DNA of 64,000 bases from Myxococcus virescens (GTDB taxonomy: Bacteria > Myxococcota > Myxococcia > Myxococcales > Myxococcaceae), in contig NZ_FNAJ01000008.1 in assembly GCF_900101905.1 (NCBI RefSeq), positions 62,001-126,000 of the forward strand, in the 5' to 3' direction. A program made the position numbers and the translations under genes. Below the pieces are notes generated by a model. That model saw only the letters and a program-made list of their open reading frames with translations. It had not been told where the DNA came from and searched no databases. Shown piece after piece: positions 8,762 to 17,661 of the stretch; the stretch's first letter is position 1; each line of letters begins with the position of its first letter.

Positions 8762-10615
8762 GTGCCCATCGTGTCCGCCACCGCCGAGCCCCCATCCCCG
8801 CATCGTACGTACACCGAGCGCCGATCCGCCGCGCAGGCGGAGCTGACCGCGCTGGACCGCGTGAGCGCCCGCTACGCCAACTTGCGAACACTCGCCTTCC
8901 TGGCCGCGGCCGGCGTCGCGGGCTTCGTGCTGGCCGGGCGTCTGCCCAAGGTGTGGTGGTGGGCCAGCGCCGCCGCGCTGGCGCTCTACGGCGTGCTCGC
9001 CGTCCTCCACCATCAGGTCTTCCGCCGCGAGGCCCGGGCGAAGCTGTACGTGACGCTCAACGAACGCGGCCTGGCGCGACTGGGGCCCGGCTGGCACGAC
9101 TTCACCGAGCGCGGTGAACGCTTCCTGTCCCCCAGTCACCTGTACACCCCGGACCTGGACGTCTTCGGACAGGGCAGCCTCTTCCAGCTCCTCAACGAGA
9201 CGGCCACGCGCGCTGGAGAAGAACGGTTGGCGGCGTGGCTCTCCGCCCCCGCGTCCGCCCAGGAGGTCGAAGCCAGACAGGGCGCCGCGCGCGAACTGGC
9301 GCCCAACCTGGACTTCCGCCAGGACCTCTGCGTGGACGCGCGGGACGCCTCGCGCGAGAAGGCGGACCCGGCGCTGTTCATCCAGTGGGCGGAGTTGGGT
9401 CCACAGCTGAACGCCATCCGCTGGGCCCGGCCGGTGGCGGTGGTGCTGCCCCTGGTGACGCTGGCCGTCTACGTCCTGGGCAAGTTCGAGGTGCTGCCGG
9501 AGTCGGCCTTCTGGGTGGGCCTGGCCGCGCAGCTGGGCGTGGCTGTCATCACCCGCCGCCCGCTGAAGGTCATGGACGAAGGCGTGGAGGTGGGTGAGCG
9601 CGGCTTCGTGCGCTACGCCCCCATCTTCGAGCGCGTGGAGGCCCAGCGCTTCGAGCACCCGCGCCTGAAGACGCTCCAGTCCGGCCTCCAGCAGCCCGGC
9701 CAGCCGCCCGTGTCCGAGCACTTCAAGCGCTTCAGCCGGCTGTTCTCCTTCATCGAGTTCAAGCGCCACCAGTTCCACCCGCTGATTCACTGGCTCACGC
9801 TCTGGGACATCCACGCGCACTTCGCGCTGGAGCGCTGGCGCGAGGCCCACGGCAAGCAGCTGCGCCAGTGGTTCGAGGCCCTGGCCGAGCTGGAAGCCCT
9901 GTCTTGCGTCGCGGGCCTCGCCCATGACCGGCCGGACTTCACCTGGCCCGTCCTGGCGGCCAATGGCCCCTGTGTGGAGGCGACGGCGCTGGGCCACCCG
10001 CTGCTGGACGCGCCGGTGCCCAACGACGTGTCCCTGCCCGGCCCCCGGCACGCGCTGCTCATCACCGGCTCCAACATGAGCGGCAAGACGACGCTGATGC
10101 GCGCGGTGGGCGCCAACGTGGTGCTGGCATTGGCGGGCGCGCCGGTGAGCGCGAAGCACTTCCGCCTGACACCGCTCCAGACGCTCACCAGCATGCGGGT
10201 GAAGGACTCGCTGGAGCGCGGCGTCTCCTACTTCTACGCGGAGGTGCAGCGCATCAAGGCGGTGCTGGACGCGGCGCAGGCCGCGCGCGGGCAGGTGCTG
10301 TTCCTCTTGGACGAAATCCTCCTGGGGACGAACACCCGCGAGCGGCAGATTGCCTCGCGCGAGGTGCTGCGCCTGCTGCTGGGCACTGGCGCCATTGGCG
10401 CGGTGACGACGCACGACTTGTCCCTGGCGGTGCTCGCGGACGAGCCGGGCGCCCATGTCGTCAACGTCCACTTCCGGGACCACCTGGAGGCCGGGAAGAT
10501 GATGTTCGACTACAAGCTGCGCCAGGGCGTGGTGGACACCACCAACGCCCTGCGCGTGCTGCGCCTGGCCGGCGTACCGGTGGACGACCCGGACGAAGCC
10601 ACGGCGGCGCGCTGA
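8762..10615 (+). CDS. Membrane-anchored MutS-like ATPase
   Basis: About 617 residues. Two hydrophobic helices occur near residues 35-85, then a core/lever-like region, then a MutS domain V ATPase with Walker A GSNMSGKTT near residue 435 and Walker B LFLLDEIL. The N-terminal mismatch-recognition domain with its Phe-X-Glu is absent, so this is not a replication mismatch-repair MutS; it belongs to the short MutS-like proteins with N-terminal membrane segments. The start is uncertain: GTG at 8681 has an AGGA site 6 nt upstream and adds 27 residues, while GTG at 8762 removes a low-complexity leader. Role unknown. Confidence 0.8.
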   Translation: MPIVSATAEPPSPHRTYTERRSAAQAELTALDRVSARYANLRTLAFLAAAGVAGFVLAGRLPKVWWWASAAALALYGVLAVLHHQVFRREARAKLYVTLNERGLARLGPGWHDFTERGERFLSPSHLYTPDLDVFGQGSLFQLLNETATRAGEERLAAWLSAPASAQEVEARQGAARELAPNLDFRQDLCVDARDASREKADPALFIQWAELGPQLNAIRWARPVAVVLPLVTLAVYVLGKFEVLPESAFWVGLAAQLGVAVITRRPLKVMDEGVEVGERGFVRYAPIFERVEAQRFEHPRLKTLQSGLQQPGQPPVSEHFKRFSRLFSFIEFKRHQFHPLIHWLTLWDIHAHFALERWREAHGKQLRQWFEALAELEALSCVAGLAHDRPDFTWPVLAANGPCVEATALGHPLLDAPVPNDVSLPGPRHALLITGSNMSGKTTLMRAVGANVVLALAGAPVSAKHFRLTPLQTLTSMRVKDSLERGVSYFYAEVQRIKAVLDAAQAARGQVLFLLDEILLGTNTRERQIASREVLRLLLGTGAIGAVTTHDLSLAVLADEPGAHVVNVHFRDHLEAGKMMFDYKLRQGVVDTTNALRVLRLAGVPVDDPDEATAAR

Positions 10616-10626
10616 GCCCGAAACGA

Positions 10627-10658
10627 CACGGGCCCCGGGGTTTCCCCCGAGGCCCGTG
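10627..10658. terminator. Bidirectional terminator between convergent genes
   Basis: A long GC hairpin: CACGGGCC-CCGGGG, loop TTT, then CCCCCGAGGCCCGTG, pairing over about 14 bp with one mismatch. It sits between the stop of the MutS-like gene and the stop of the thiolase gene, and can serve both. There is no clear T-run. Confidence 0.7.
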
Positions 10659-10689
10659 CTTGAATCAGTGGCTCACGTCGAAGCGGTGA

Positions 10690-11862
10690 CTACTTGGGCG
10701 CCTCGATGAGGGCGGCGAAGCCCATGCCGCCGCCGATGCACATGGAGACGACGCCGTAGCGGCCGTTGCGGCGCTTCAGCTCGCGCAGGATGGTGGCCAC
10801 CATGCGCGCGCCGGAGACGCCCAGCGGGTGACCCAGGGCGATGGCGCCTCCGTTGGGGTTCACCTTGTCGGCGGGGATGCCCAGCTCGCGCACGCAGTAC
10901 AGCGCCTGCGCGCCGAAGGCCTCGTTCAGCTCGAAGACGTCGATGTCCTCGACCTTGAGCTTGTTCTTCTCCAGCAGCTTGCGGACCGCGGGAACCGGGC
11001 CGATGCCCATGATTTCCGGGGGCACGCCCGCCACCGCGGCGTCGATGAAGTAGCCCAGCGGCTTGACGCCCAGCTCCTTCGCCTTGGCCTCGCTCATCAC
11101 CACCGCGGCGGCGGCGCCGTCCGTCAGCGGGGACGCGTTACCGGCCGTCACCACGCCCTTGGGGTTGAAGGCCGGACGCAGCTTGGCCAGGCCCTCCACC
11201 GTCGTCTCCGGGCGGAGGATGGTGTCCACCGTGACGGTGACGTTCTGCGCCACGCCGTCGTCGTCGTAGTACGTCGTGGTGACGGGGACGATCTCCTCCT
11301 TGAACTTGCCCTGCTCGCGCGCGGTGGCGGCACGGCGCTGGCTCTCGGCGGCGAACTTGTCCGAGTCCTCACGCGACACGCCGTAGCGCGACGCGATGTT
11401 CTCCGCCGTGGCGCCCATGGAGGTGTAGATCTCCGGCAGGCGCTCCATGGCCTCGGGGTTCGCGCTCGCCTTGTTGCCGCCCATGGGGACCATCGTCATG
11501 GACTCGGTGCCACCGCCGATGCCCACGTCGTACATCCCCGCCTGGATGGCCTGCGCCACCTGGGCGATGGCCTGCGAACCGGAGGAACAGAACCGGTTGA
11601 TGGTCATCGCGGGCACCGTGACGGGCAGGCCCGCCAACAGCGTGGCCACGCGGGCCACGTTCATGCCCTGCTCGGCCTCCGGCATGGCACAGCCCAGGAC
11701 GACGTCACCGATGTCCTCCGGCTTCAGGCCCGGGACCTGGGCAACGGCCTCCTTGATGGCGACAGCGGCCAGGGTATCCGGCCGGGTGTCCTTGAACTCT
11801 CCCTTGTGCGCGCGGGTGAAGGGCGTGCGGACCGCGCTGGCAATCACGACTCGACCAGCCAT
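10690..11862 (-). CDS. fadA: Acetyl-CoA acyltransferase (thiolase)
   Basis: 390 residues, the usual thiolase length. It carries out the last, thiolytic step of fatty-acid beta-oxidation. Catalytic features are visible: nucleophile Cys in RFCSSGSQA, the [10 protein letters not shown] histidine motif, and the C-terminal [10 protein letters not shown] cysteine motif. ATG at 11862 has AAGGAG 8 nt upstream. It lies 79 nt downstream of the bifunctional dehydrogenase/hydratase gene in a two-gene operon like fadN-fadA of Bacillus. Confidence 0.93.
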   Translation of the reverse strand: MAGRVVIASAVRTPFTRAHKGEFKDTRPDTLAAVAIKEAVAQVPGLKPEDIGDVVLGCAMPEAEQGMNVARVATLLAGLPVTVPAMTINRFCSSGSQAIAQVAQAIQAGMYDVGIGGGTESMTMVPMGGNKASANPEAMERLPEIYTSMGATAENIASRYGVSREDSDKFAAESQRRAATAREQGKFKEEIVPVTTTYYDDDGVAQNVTVTVDTILRPETTVEGLAKLRPAFNPKGVVTAGNASPLTDGAAAAVVMSEAKAKELGVKPLGYFIDAAVAGVPPEIMGIGPVPAVRKLLEKNKLKVEDIDVFELNEAFGAQALYCVRELGIPADKVNPNGGAIALGHPLGVSGARMVATILRELKRRNGRYGVVSMCIGGGMGFAALIEAPK

Positions 11863-11941
11863 TTTGATGTCTCCTTGCCCGGGGGGCACCCGGGCATTCA
11901 GCGAATCTCTGGTTCAGTAGCCTATGGATACTGGCCGGCCG

Positions 11942-14320
11942 TCAGTTCCGCAGCGGCTTGCCCTTCTCGATCATGTGCTGCAGGCGGTCCTGGGTCTTCT
12001 CCTCGCCGCACAGGCTCAGGAAGGCCTCGGCCTCCAGCTCCAGCAAGCGCTCTTCCGTCACGAGCAGCGACGGGCTGGTGTTGCCACCCGTCAGCACCTT
12101 CGCCAGCTTCTGGGCGATCTTCCGGTCGTGCGCGCTCACCTGGCCGTTGAGCTCCATGTCGTAGAGCATCATGTCGATGGTGGCCGCGCCGCTGGTGCCC
12201 GGCAGGCGGAAGCGCGTGGGACGGGGCGCCTTGAAGCCGGCGTCCGCCATGCCCAGCACGCGGGCCTTCGCGTCGGACAGCAGGAAGTCCCGGTTGGCGC
12301 TGATGCCATCCGCCTGCGTCAGGAAGCCCGCCTCACGGGCCTCCTCGGCGCTGGTGGCGACCTTCGCCATGCCGATGGTGAGGAAGATCTTCTTCAGGAA
12401 GGGGAAGAAGTCGAAGTCCTTGTCCGTGCCGAATGGGCCGTACACGTTGCGCAGCAGCTGCATGTTGCCGCCGCCGCCCGGGATGAGGCCCACGCCCACT
12501 TCCACCAGGCCCATGTACAGCTCGGCGCTGGCCTGGATGGCGTTGCCACCCATCGTCACCTCGGCGCCGCCGCCGAGCGTGAGGTTGAAGGGCGCCGTCA
12601 CCACCGGCACCGGGCTGTAGCGCATGCGCTGATTGACTGCCTGGAAGCCCGTCACCAGCTTGCGGATGGACTCGAACTCGCCGCTCTTGGCCGCCCACAG
12701 CAGCGCCACGATGTTCGCGCCCGCGGAGAAGTTGGAGCCGTCGTTACCGATGACGAGGCCCTTGTGGTTCTTCTCCGTCTCGTCCAGCGCGGTGTTCATC
12801 ATCTCGATGATCTGGTCATCGATGGAGTTCATCTTCGTGTGGAACTCGAGCAGCGTCGCGCCGTCGCCCAAATCCCACAGCGTGGCCCCGTCGTTGCCGG
12901 CGATCTTCTTGTTGCCGCGCTTGAGGTACTCCACGCGCTGCGTGCGGGCGTTCTCCGGCACCACCTTCACGGACTTGGACGGGATGTCCCAGTACGTGTC
13001 CTTGCCGTTCTCCACGCCGTAGAAGGACGTGCGGCCCGCGGCCAGCATCTCCTCCACCCACGCGGCCGGCTTCAGGCCCAGGGCCTTCATCCGCTCCACG
13101 CCCTTCTTCACGCCGTAGGCGTCCCAGACCTCGAAGGGCCCCAAGTCCCAACCGAAGCCCCAGCGCACGCCGCGGTCCACGTTGACCACGTCGTCGGCGA
13201 TCTCCGGGATGCGGCGGCTGGTGTAGGCCAGCACGTCCAGGGTGACGCCCTCGGCGAACTTCGCCGCCTTGTCCTCGGCGTTCATCACCGAGGCCACGCG
13301 CTCGCGCACGTCCTCGATGTCCCGCGCGGCGCCCAGCGACTCGTAGCGCACCTTCGCCTGCGGCCGGTACTCCAGCGTCTTCAGGTCGAGCGCGAGGATG
13401 TCCTTGCCCTGCTTCTTGTAGAAGCCGCCGCCGCTCTTGTCGCCCAGCATGCCCTTCTCCACCATCTTCTGGAGGAAGGCGGGGCTGGCGAACACGTCAC
13501 GCTCTTCGTCGTGCGTCAGCGTGTCGTAGCAGTTCTTCGCCACGTGGGTGAACGTGTCCAGGCCCACGATGTCCGCGGTGCGGAAGACGGCGGACTTGGG
13601 ACGGCCCATGGCCGGGCCGAAAATCTTGTCCACCTCTTCGATGGACAGCTCCGCCTTGTCCATGGCGGCGATGGTCCGCATCATCCCGTACACGCCAATG
13701 CGGTTCGCGATGAAGTTGGTGGTGTCCTTGCCGTAGACGATGCCCTTGCCCAGCACCTCTTCGCCAAAGCGGTGCAGCGTCTTGAGCACCTCCGGCGCAG
13801 TCTCCTTCCCGGCCACCAGCTCCAGCAGCTTCATGTAGCGGACGGGGTTGAAGAAGTGCGTGACCAGGAAGTTCTTCTTGAACTCCGCGCCACGGCCCTC
13901 GGTCATCCCCACAATCGACATGCCGGAGGTGTTGGACGACACGATGGTGCCCGGGCGGATGAGCTTCTCCACCTTGGCGAACAGGTCCTGCTTGATCTTC
14001 AGGTCCTCCTTCACCACCTCCACCACCCAGTCGCACTCGGCGATGCGGTGCAGGTCGTCCTCGAAGTTGCCGACCTCGATGTTGGTGAAGACCTCACCAG
14101 AGACGATGGGGCTCGGCTTCTGCTTGCGCAGGTTGGCCAGCGCGCCCTGGGCGAACTTGTTGCGAAACGCCTTCGAGGAGGTGTCCTCGCCCGGCGCGGC
14201 CTTGGGCGGAACGATGTCCAGGAGGAGCGCGCGCACGCCCGAGTTGGCCAGGTGCGCGGCGATGCCGCTGCCCATTACTCCGGCGCCCAGCACAGCCACT
14301 TTGCGGATCCGCGTCGTCAT
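11942..14320 (-). CDS. fadN: Bifunctional 3-hydroxyacyl-CoA dehydrogenase / enoyl-CoA hydratase
   Basis: 792 residues. The N-terminal NAD-binding fold starts with VLGAGVMGSGIA near residue 9 and is followed by the dehydrogenase C-domain (VTHFFNPV...). The enoyl-CoA hydratase (crotonase) fold occupies roughly residues 480-720, with an oxyanion region SNFSAGANI and LTLGGGAE. The dehydrogenase-first order is that of FadN-type proteins, opposite to E. coli FadB. It catalyses the hydration and dehydrogenation steps that feed the adjacent thiolase. ATG at 14320 has GGGAG about 9 nt upstream; the frame continues further upstream but that part has no family similarity. An inverted repeat at 14368-14389 lies in the promoter. 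Confidence 0.93.
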   Translation of the reverse strand: MTTRIRKVAVLGAGVMGSGIAAHLANSGVRALLLDIVPPKAAPGEDTSSKAFRNKFAQGALANLRKQKPSPIVSGEVFTNIEVGNFEDDLHRIAECDWVVEVVKEDLKIKQDLFAKVEKLIRPGTIVSSNTSGMSIVGMTEGRGAEFKKNFLVTHFFNPVRYMKLLELVAGKETAPEVLKTLHRFGEEVLGKGIVYGKDTTNFIANRIGVYGMMRTIAAMDKAELSIEEVDKIFGPAMGRPKSAVFRTADIVGLDTFTHVAKNCYDTLTHDEERDVFASPAFLQKMVEKGMLGDKSGGGFYKKQGKDILALDLKTLEYRPQAKVRYESLGAARDIEDVRERVASVMNAEDKAAKFAEGVTLDVLAYTSRRIPEIADDVVNVDRGVRWGFGWDLGPFEVWDAYGVKKGVERMKALGLKPAAWVEEMLAAGRTSFYGVENGKDTYWDIPSKSVKVVPENARTQRVEYLKRGNKKIAGNDGATLWDLGDGATLLEFHTKMNSIDDQIIEMMNTALDETEKNHKGLVIGNDGSNFSAGANIVALLWAAKSGEFESIRKLVTGFQAVNQRMRYSPVPVVTAPFNLTLGGGAEVTMGGNAIQASAELYMGLVEVGVGLIPGGGGNMQLLRNVYGPFGTDKDFDFFPFLKKIFLTIGMAKVATSAEEAREAGFLTQADGISANRDFLLSDAKARVLGMADAGFKAPRPTRFRLPGTSGAATIDMMLYDMELNGQVSAHDRKIAQKLAKVLTGGNTSPSLLVTEERLLELEAEAFLSLCGEEKTQDRLQHMIEKGKPLRN

Positions 14321-14367
14321 GTGGAAAAGGCTCCCTGTTGGGAAGGAGGGGATTGCACAAATGTAGG

Positions 14368-14389
14368 CGATTGACCCGAAAGTCAATCG
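14368..14389. promoter_or_regulatory. Perfect palindrome in the fadN promoter region
   Basis: CGATTGAC, six spacer bases, GTCAATCG: 8-bp arms, perfect. It lies 48 nt upstream of the fadN-type start and 58 nt upstream of the divergent peptidase gene. Size and symmetry fit a TetR-type operator such as those controlling beta-oxidation genes elsewhere; the cognate regulator is not in this window. Confidence 0.5.
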
Positions 14390-14447
14390 GTTCGGACGGC
14401 CAGGACACTCGCCACCAGAGGACAAGCCGACTAGATACCGGCCCTCC

Positions 14448-16202
14448 ATGGCTCGCCTCGACCCGCACTCGTACAACGACAGCACGCAGCCTGAGACGGA
14501 AACCCTGGACTGGAGGGCCCGCGTCGATTTCAAGACGCAGCGGCTGCACGCGGAGGTCACCCACACCCTCAAGGAAGCCTCGGCCGGGCCACTGGACCTG
14601 GATACCCGGGATTTGGAAATCCGTGACGTCGTCGACGCCGCGGGTCGTCCCTTGCCCTACATTCTCTCCCCTTCCGAGCCGATTCTCGGCAGCCGGCTGC
14701 GCATCGAGCTGCCGGTGGGGCTGCGGCAATTCACCGTGCGCTACCGCACGGCGCCGCACGCCAGCGCGCTCCAGTGGCTGACGCCCTCGCAGACAGCCGG
14801 AGGGAAGCACCCCTTCCTCTACAGCCAGTGCCAGGCCATCCACGCCCGAAGCGTGGTGCCGCTCCAGGACACACCGCGCATCCGCATCCGCTACACCGCG
14901 TCGCTGCGGATTCCCAAGGCGCTCAAGGCCGTCATGGCCGCCAGCTTCCTGCGGCGCGAGGAGCACGGCGTGGAGGCGGAGGAGCACTACGAGATGCCCC
15001 AGCCGGTGCCGCCGTACCTGCTGGCCTTCGCGGTGGGCAGCCTGGCGCCGAAGGAGCTGGGGCCGCGCTCGCGCGTGTGGGCGGAGCCAGAGCTGCTGGA
15101 GGACGCGGCGGAGGAGTTCTCCGGCGTGGACGACATGCTGCGCGCCGCCGAGTCGCTCTTCGGGCCCTATGACTGGGAGCGATTCGACCTGCTCACCATG
15201 CCGCCCTCGTTCCCCTACGGCGGCATGGAGAACCCGCGCCTGACGTTCCTCACGCCCACGCTCATCACCGGAGACAAGAGCCTGGTCAACGTGGTGGCGC
15301 ACGAGCTGGCGCACTCGTGGACGGGCAACCTGGTGACGAACGCCTCCGCGGAGCACTTCTGGCTCAACGAGGGCTTCACCGTCTTCGCCGAGCGCCGCAT
15401 CCTGGAGGTCCTGGAGGGTCCGGAGGTGTCGGCGCTGCACGGCGCGCTGGGCCGCCGCGCGCTGGACTCCGCGCTGCAGCACTTCCGCGCGCACCCGCAG
15501 CTGACGTCGCTGCGCACCCACCTGGCCGGCGTGGACCCGGACGAGGCCTTCTCCCAGATTCCCTACGAGAAGGGCTACCTGCTGCTGCGCGCCATGGAGG
15601 ACGCGGCCGGGCGGCCCGCCTTCGACGAGTTCCTCCGCCGCTACCTGGCCACCTACCGCTTCCGCGCGCTCACCACCGAGGAGTTCGTCGCCTTCGCGGA
15701 GAAGGAGCTGCCCGGCGTGCTGACCAAGGTGGACGCGGAGGCGTACCTGCACCGGCCCGGCGTGCCCCCCGGGGCGCCCTCACCGCGCTCCCTGCGGCTG
15801 GAGGCCATGGACGCGCTGCGCGGCAAGGTGCCCACGCCGGAGCAGGCGAAGGACTGGACGCCGGCCGAGTGGCAGCTCTACCTGGAGTCACTGCCCTGGG
15901 ACTTGCCACGGGACGTCATCCAACAGCTCGACGCGCGCTTCAGCCTCACCGAGAGCCGCAACTCGGAGGTGCTGGTGGCGTGGCTGGTGGTGGCGCTGCG
16001 CGCGGGCTGGGAGCCGGCCGTGGCTCGCACCGAGACGTTCCTCGGCGAGGTGGGCCGGATGAAGTACCTCAAGCCGCTGTACGGGGTGCTCTCCGCGTCG
16101 CATGCGCACCGGAGTCTGGCGCGCGCGCTCTTCAAGAAGCACGGGGAGCGCTACCACCCCATCGCCCGTCAGGGCGTGGAGCTCATCCTTTCGCGCGCCT
16201 GA
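14448..16202 (+). CDS. M1-family zinc aminopeptidase
   Basis: 584 residues. The gluzincin signature HELAHSWTGNLV gives zinc ligands H285 and H289 with catalytic E286; the third ligand is E308 in NEGFTVF. The exopeptidase motif GGMEN lies near residue 262. A C-terminal helical domain (residues ~450-584) resembles that of leukotriene A4 hydrolase/aminopeptidase B relatives, and the overall length fits that subgroup. No signal peptide, so it is probably cytoplasmic and trims peptides from the N-terminus. Divergent from the beta-oxidation operon. Confidence 0.92.
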   Translation: MARLDPHSYNDSTQPETETLDWRARVDFKTQRLHAEVTHTLKEASAGPLDLDTRDLEIRDVVDAAGRPLPYILSPSEPILGSRLRIELPVGLRQFTVRYRTAPHASALQWLTPSQTAGGKHPFLYSQCQAIHARSVVPLQDTPRIRIRYTASLRIPKALKAVMAASFLRREEHGVEAEEHYEMPQPVPPYLLAFAVGSLAPKELGPRSRVWAEPELLEDAAEEFSGVDDMLRAAESLFGPYDWERFDLLTMPPSFPYGGMENPRLTFLTPTLITGDKSLVNVVAHELAHSWTGNLVTNASAEHFWLNEGFTVFAERRILEVLEGPEVSALHGALGRRALDSALQHFRAHPQLTSLRTHLAGVDPDEAFSQIPYEKGYLLLRAMEDAAGRPAFDEFLRRYLATYRFRALTTEEFVAFAEKELPGVLTKVDAEAYLHRPGVPPGAPSPRSLRLEAMDALRGKVPTPEQAKDWTPAEWQLYLESLPWDLPRDVIQQLDARFSLTESRNSEVLVAWLVVALRAGWEPAVARTETFLGEVGRMKYLKPLYGVLSASHAHRSLARALFKKHGERYHPIARQGVELILSRA

Positions 16203-16223
16203 GGACGCGCGAGCAGGACGGGA

Positions 16224-17108
16224 CTACTTCGAGGCCGCCGCGTTCAGGCGCTTCTCCGACAGGGCGAGGTACTTCTCGTCCATGTCGATGCCCACGTAAC
16301 GGTGGCCCAGCTTGAGGGCCGCCACGCCCGAGGTGCCGCTGCCGTTGAAGGGGTCCAGCACCAGCGCGTCCGGGGGGCAGCTCGCCTCCAGGATGCGCTC
16401 CAGCAGCGCCACCGGCTTCTGCGTGGGGTGGCTGCCGAAGGCCTTCTCCTCGCCACCGCGCGGGACGGTGAGCGTCCACAGCCGGCCCTCGCCGTCCGCG
16501 GTCAGCTCGGCGTCACCGGAGGGCGGCAGCACCCACGCGTCGCGCATCTGCTTGCCGCCGTTCTCCGCCTTCATGCGTGAGTAGTTGAACGTGTGTTGGA
16601 GCTTGCCGCCGGACTTCGGCGAGGCCCAGATGAGCAGCTCCGTGGAGTGCGTGAAGTAGCGGCACGCCAGGTTGGGGCTCGCGTTGGGCTTGAACCAGGT
16701 GACGGTGTTGAGCAGCTTGTAGCCGAGCTTCTGCATCGCGAAGCCGACGTTGAAGATGACGTGCTGGGTGCCGCTCACCCACAACGTGCCGGTGGGCTTG
16801 AGCAGGCGCTGGCAGGCCGCGAGCCACTCGGTGGTGAACTTGTGGTCCTCCTCCACGCCGCGCGACACGTCCCAGCCGCCCTTGGCCACCGAGGCGCGCT
16901 TGCCGCCCTTGCAGGTGAAGCCGCCGTTGGAGAGGAAGTACGGCGGGTCGGCGAAAATCATGTCGAACGTCTGGGGCTCGAACTGCGACATCAGCTCCAG
17001 GCTGTCGCCGTGCAGCAGCGTATAGGCCTCCCCTTTCGCGTAGACGCTCTCGTTGAGCGAACGGCGGACGACTTTCAGGGAAGGGGCTGCTGCACCGTGC
17101 GCGGACAT
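16224..17108 (-). CDS. Orphan DNA methyltransferase (beta class)
   Basis: 294 residues. The catalytic motif DPPYF is N-terminal (54-58) and the S-adenosylmethionine motif DPFNGSGTSG is C-terminal (from ~252), the beta-class order found in N6-adenine and some N4-cytosine methylases. The middle (~95-200) should contain the target-recognition region. No restriction endonuclease lies next to it, so it is an orphan that may mark or regulate DNA. ATG at 17108 has GGAGGCG 2-4 nt upstream. The recognition sequence cannot be deduced. Confidence 0.88.
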   Translation of the reverse strand: MSAHGAAAPSLKVVRRSLNESVYAKGEAYTLLHGDSLELMSQFEPQTFDMIFADPPYFLSNGGFTCKGGKRASVAKGGWDVSRGVEEDHKFTTEWLAACQRLLKPTGTLWVSGTQHVIFNVGFAMQKLGYKLLNTVTWFKPNASPNLACRYFTHSTELLIWASPKSGGKLQHTFNYSRMKAENGGKQMRDAWVLPPSGDAELTADGEGRLWTLTVPRGGEEKAFGSHPTQKPVALLERILEASCPPDALVLDPFNGSGTSGVAALKLGHRYVGIDMDEKYLALSEKRLNAAASK

Positions 17109-17297
17109 CTCGCCTCCGTCGGACTCTTCGTCGTGGACGCGGCGGACTGTGCGGTCGCTTCGGTGCTACGTCTAATTTCTGGCCTGTAGCACCCTGAAAC
17201 TTGACGGGGGATTCAGGCCGTAGAAGCGCCGCGAGCAGGGCGGGAGCGCCTCTCGTGGAGGCCCTCCGACACCCTGCTCGACGGGGACTGCCTGGAC

Positions 17298-17328
17298 TGT
17301 GGCGGGGCCCGTGTGTGGCCCCCGCGGC
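17298..17328 (-). terminator. Possible rpmE terminator hairpin
   Basis: Directly after the L31 stop, GCGGGGGCC and GGCCCCGC can pair around an ACACAC-type loop, with one bulge. There is no T-run after it, so it is a weak prediction. The rest of 17109-17297 holds no gene that I can recognise. Confidence 0.35.
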
Positions 17329-17550
17329 CTACGCCTTCTTGGCGGAGGTCGGCGACGCGCCGTACTTCTTGCGGAAGCGGTCGATGCGGCCGGCCGTGTC
17401 CACGAGCTTGTACTTGCCCGTGAAGAAGGGGTGGCAGTTCGAGCAGATTTCCACCGAGAACGAGCCGCGGGTGGACTTCGTCTCCACGACGTTGCCGCAC
17501 ATGCAGGTCACGCGGGACGGCGGGTAGACGGGATGGATTTCAGGCTTCAT
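17329..17550 (-). CDS. rpmE: 50S ribosomal protein L31, zinc-binding form
   Basis: 73 residues. The zinc-binding cysteines C16, C18, C36 and C39 (CMCGN, then CSNC) mark the C+ form, and HPFFTGK is the conserved L31 core. The protein is part of the large ribosomal subunit. A GGAG site lies 7 nt upstream of the ATG. Monocistronic by context. Confidence 0.97.
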   Translation of the reverse strand: MKPEIHPVYPPSRVTCMCGNVVETKSTRGSFSVEICSNCHPFFTGKYKLVDTAGRIDRFRKKYGASPTSAKKA

Positions 17551-17661
17551 GACACGCTCCAGTATGCCTTGCCCCCACCCGCTGACGGGTAGGAGGTCCG
17601 GCGCTGAGGGATGGTCGGCGCTTATAATGGCGCTTGGACCGCTTCACAAGGCCAGCACGGC

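Noticed and set aside
8585-10483. 632-codon minus-strand frame opposite the MutS-like gene
   Set aside because: Composition is typical of an antisense shadow, and the plus strand holds a clear ATPase.
14094-15752. 552-codon minus-strand frame across the fadN start and the peptidase gene
   Set aside because: Overlaps two well-supported genes and has no recognisable protein pattern.
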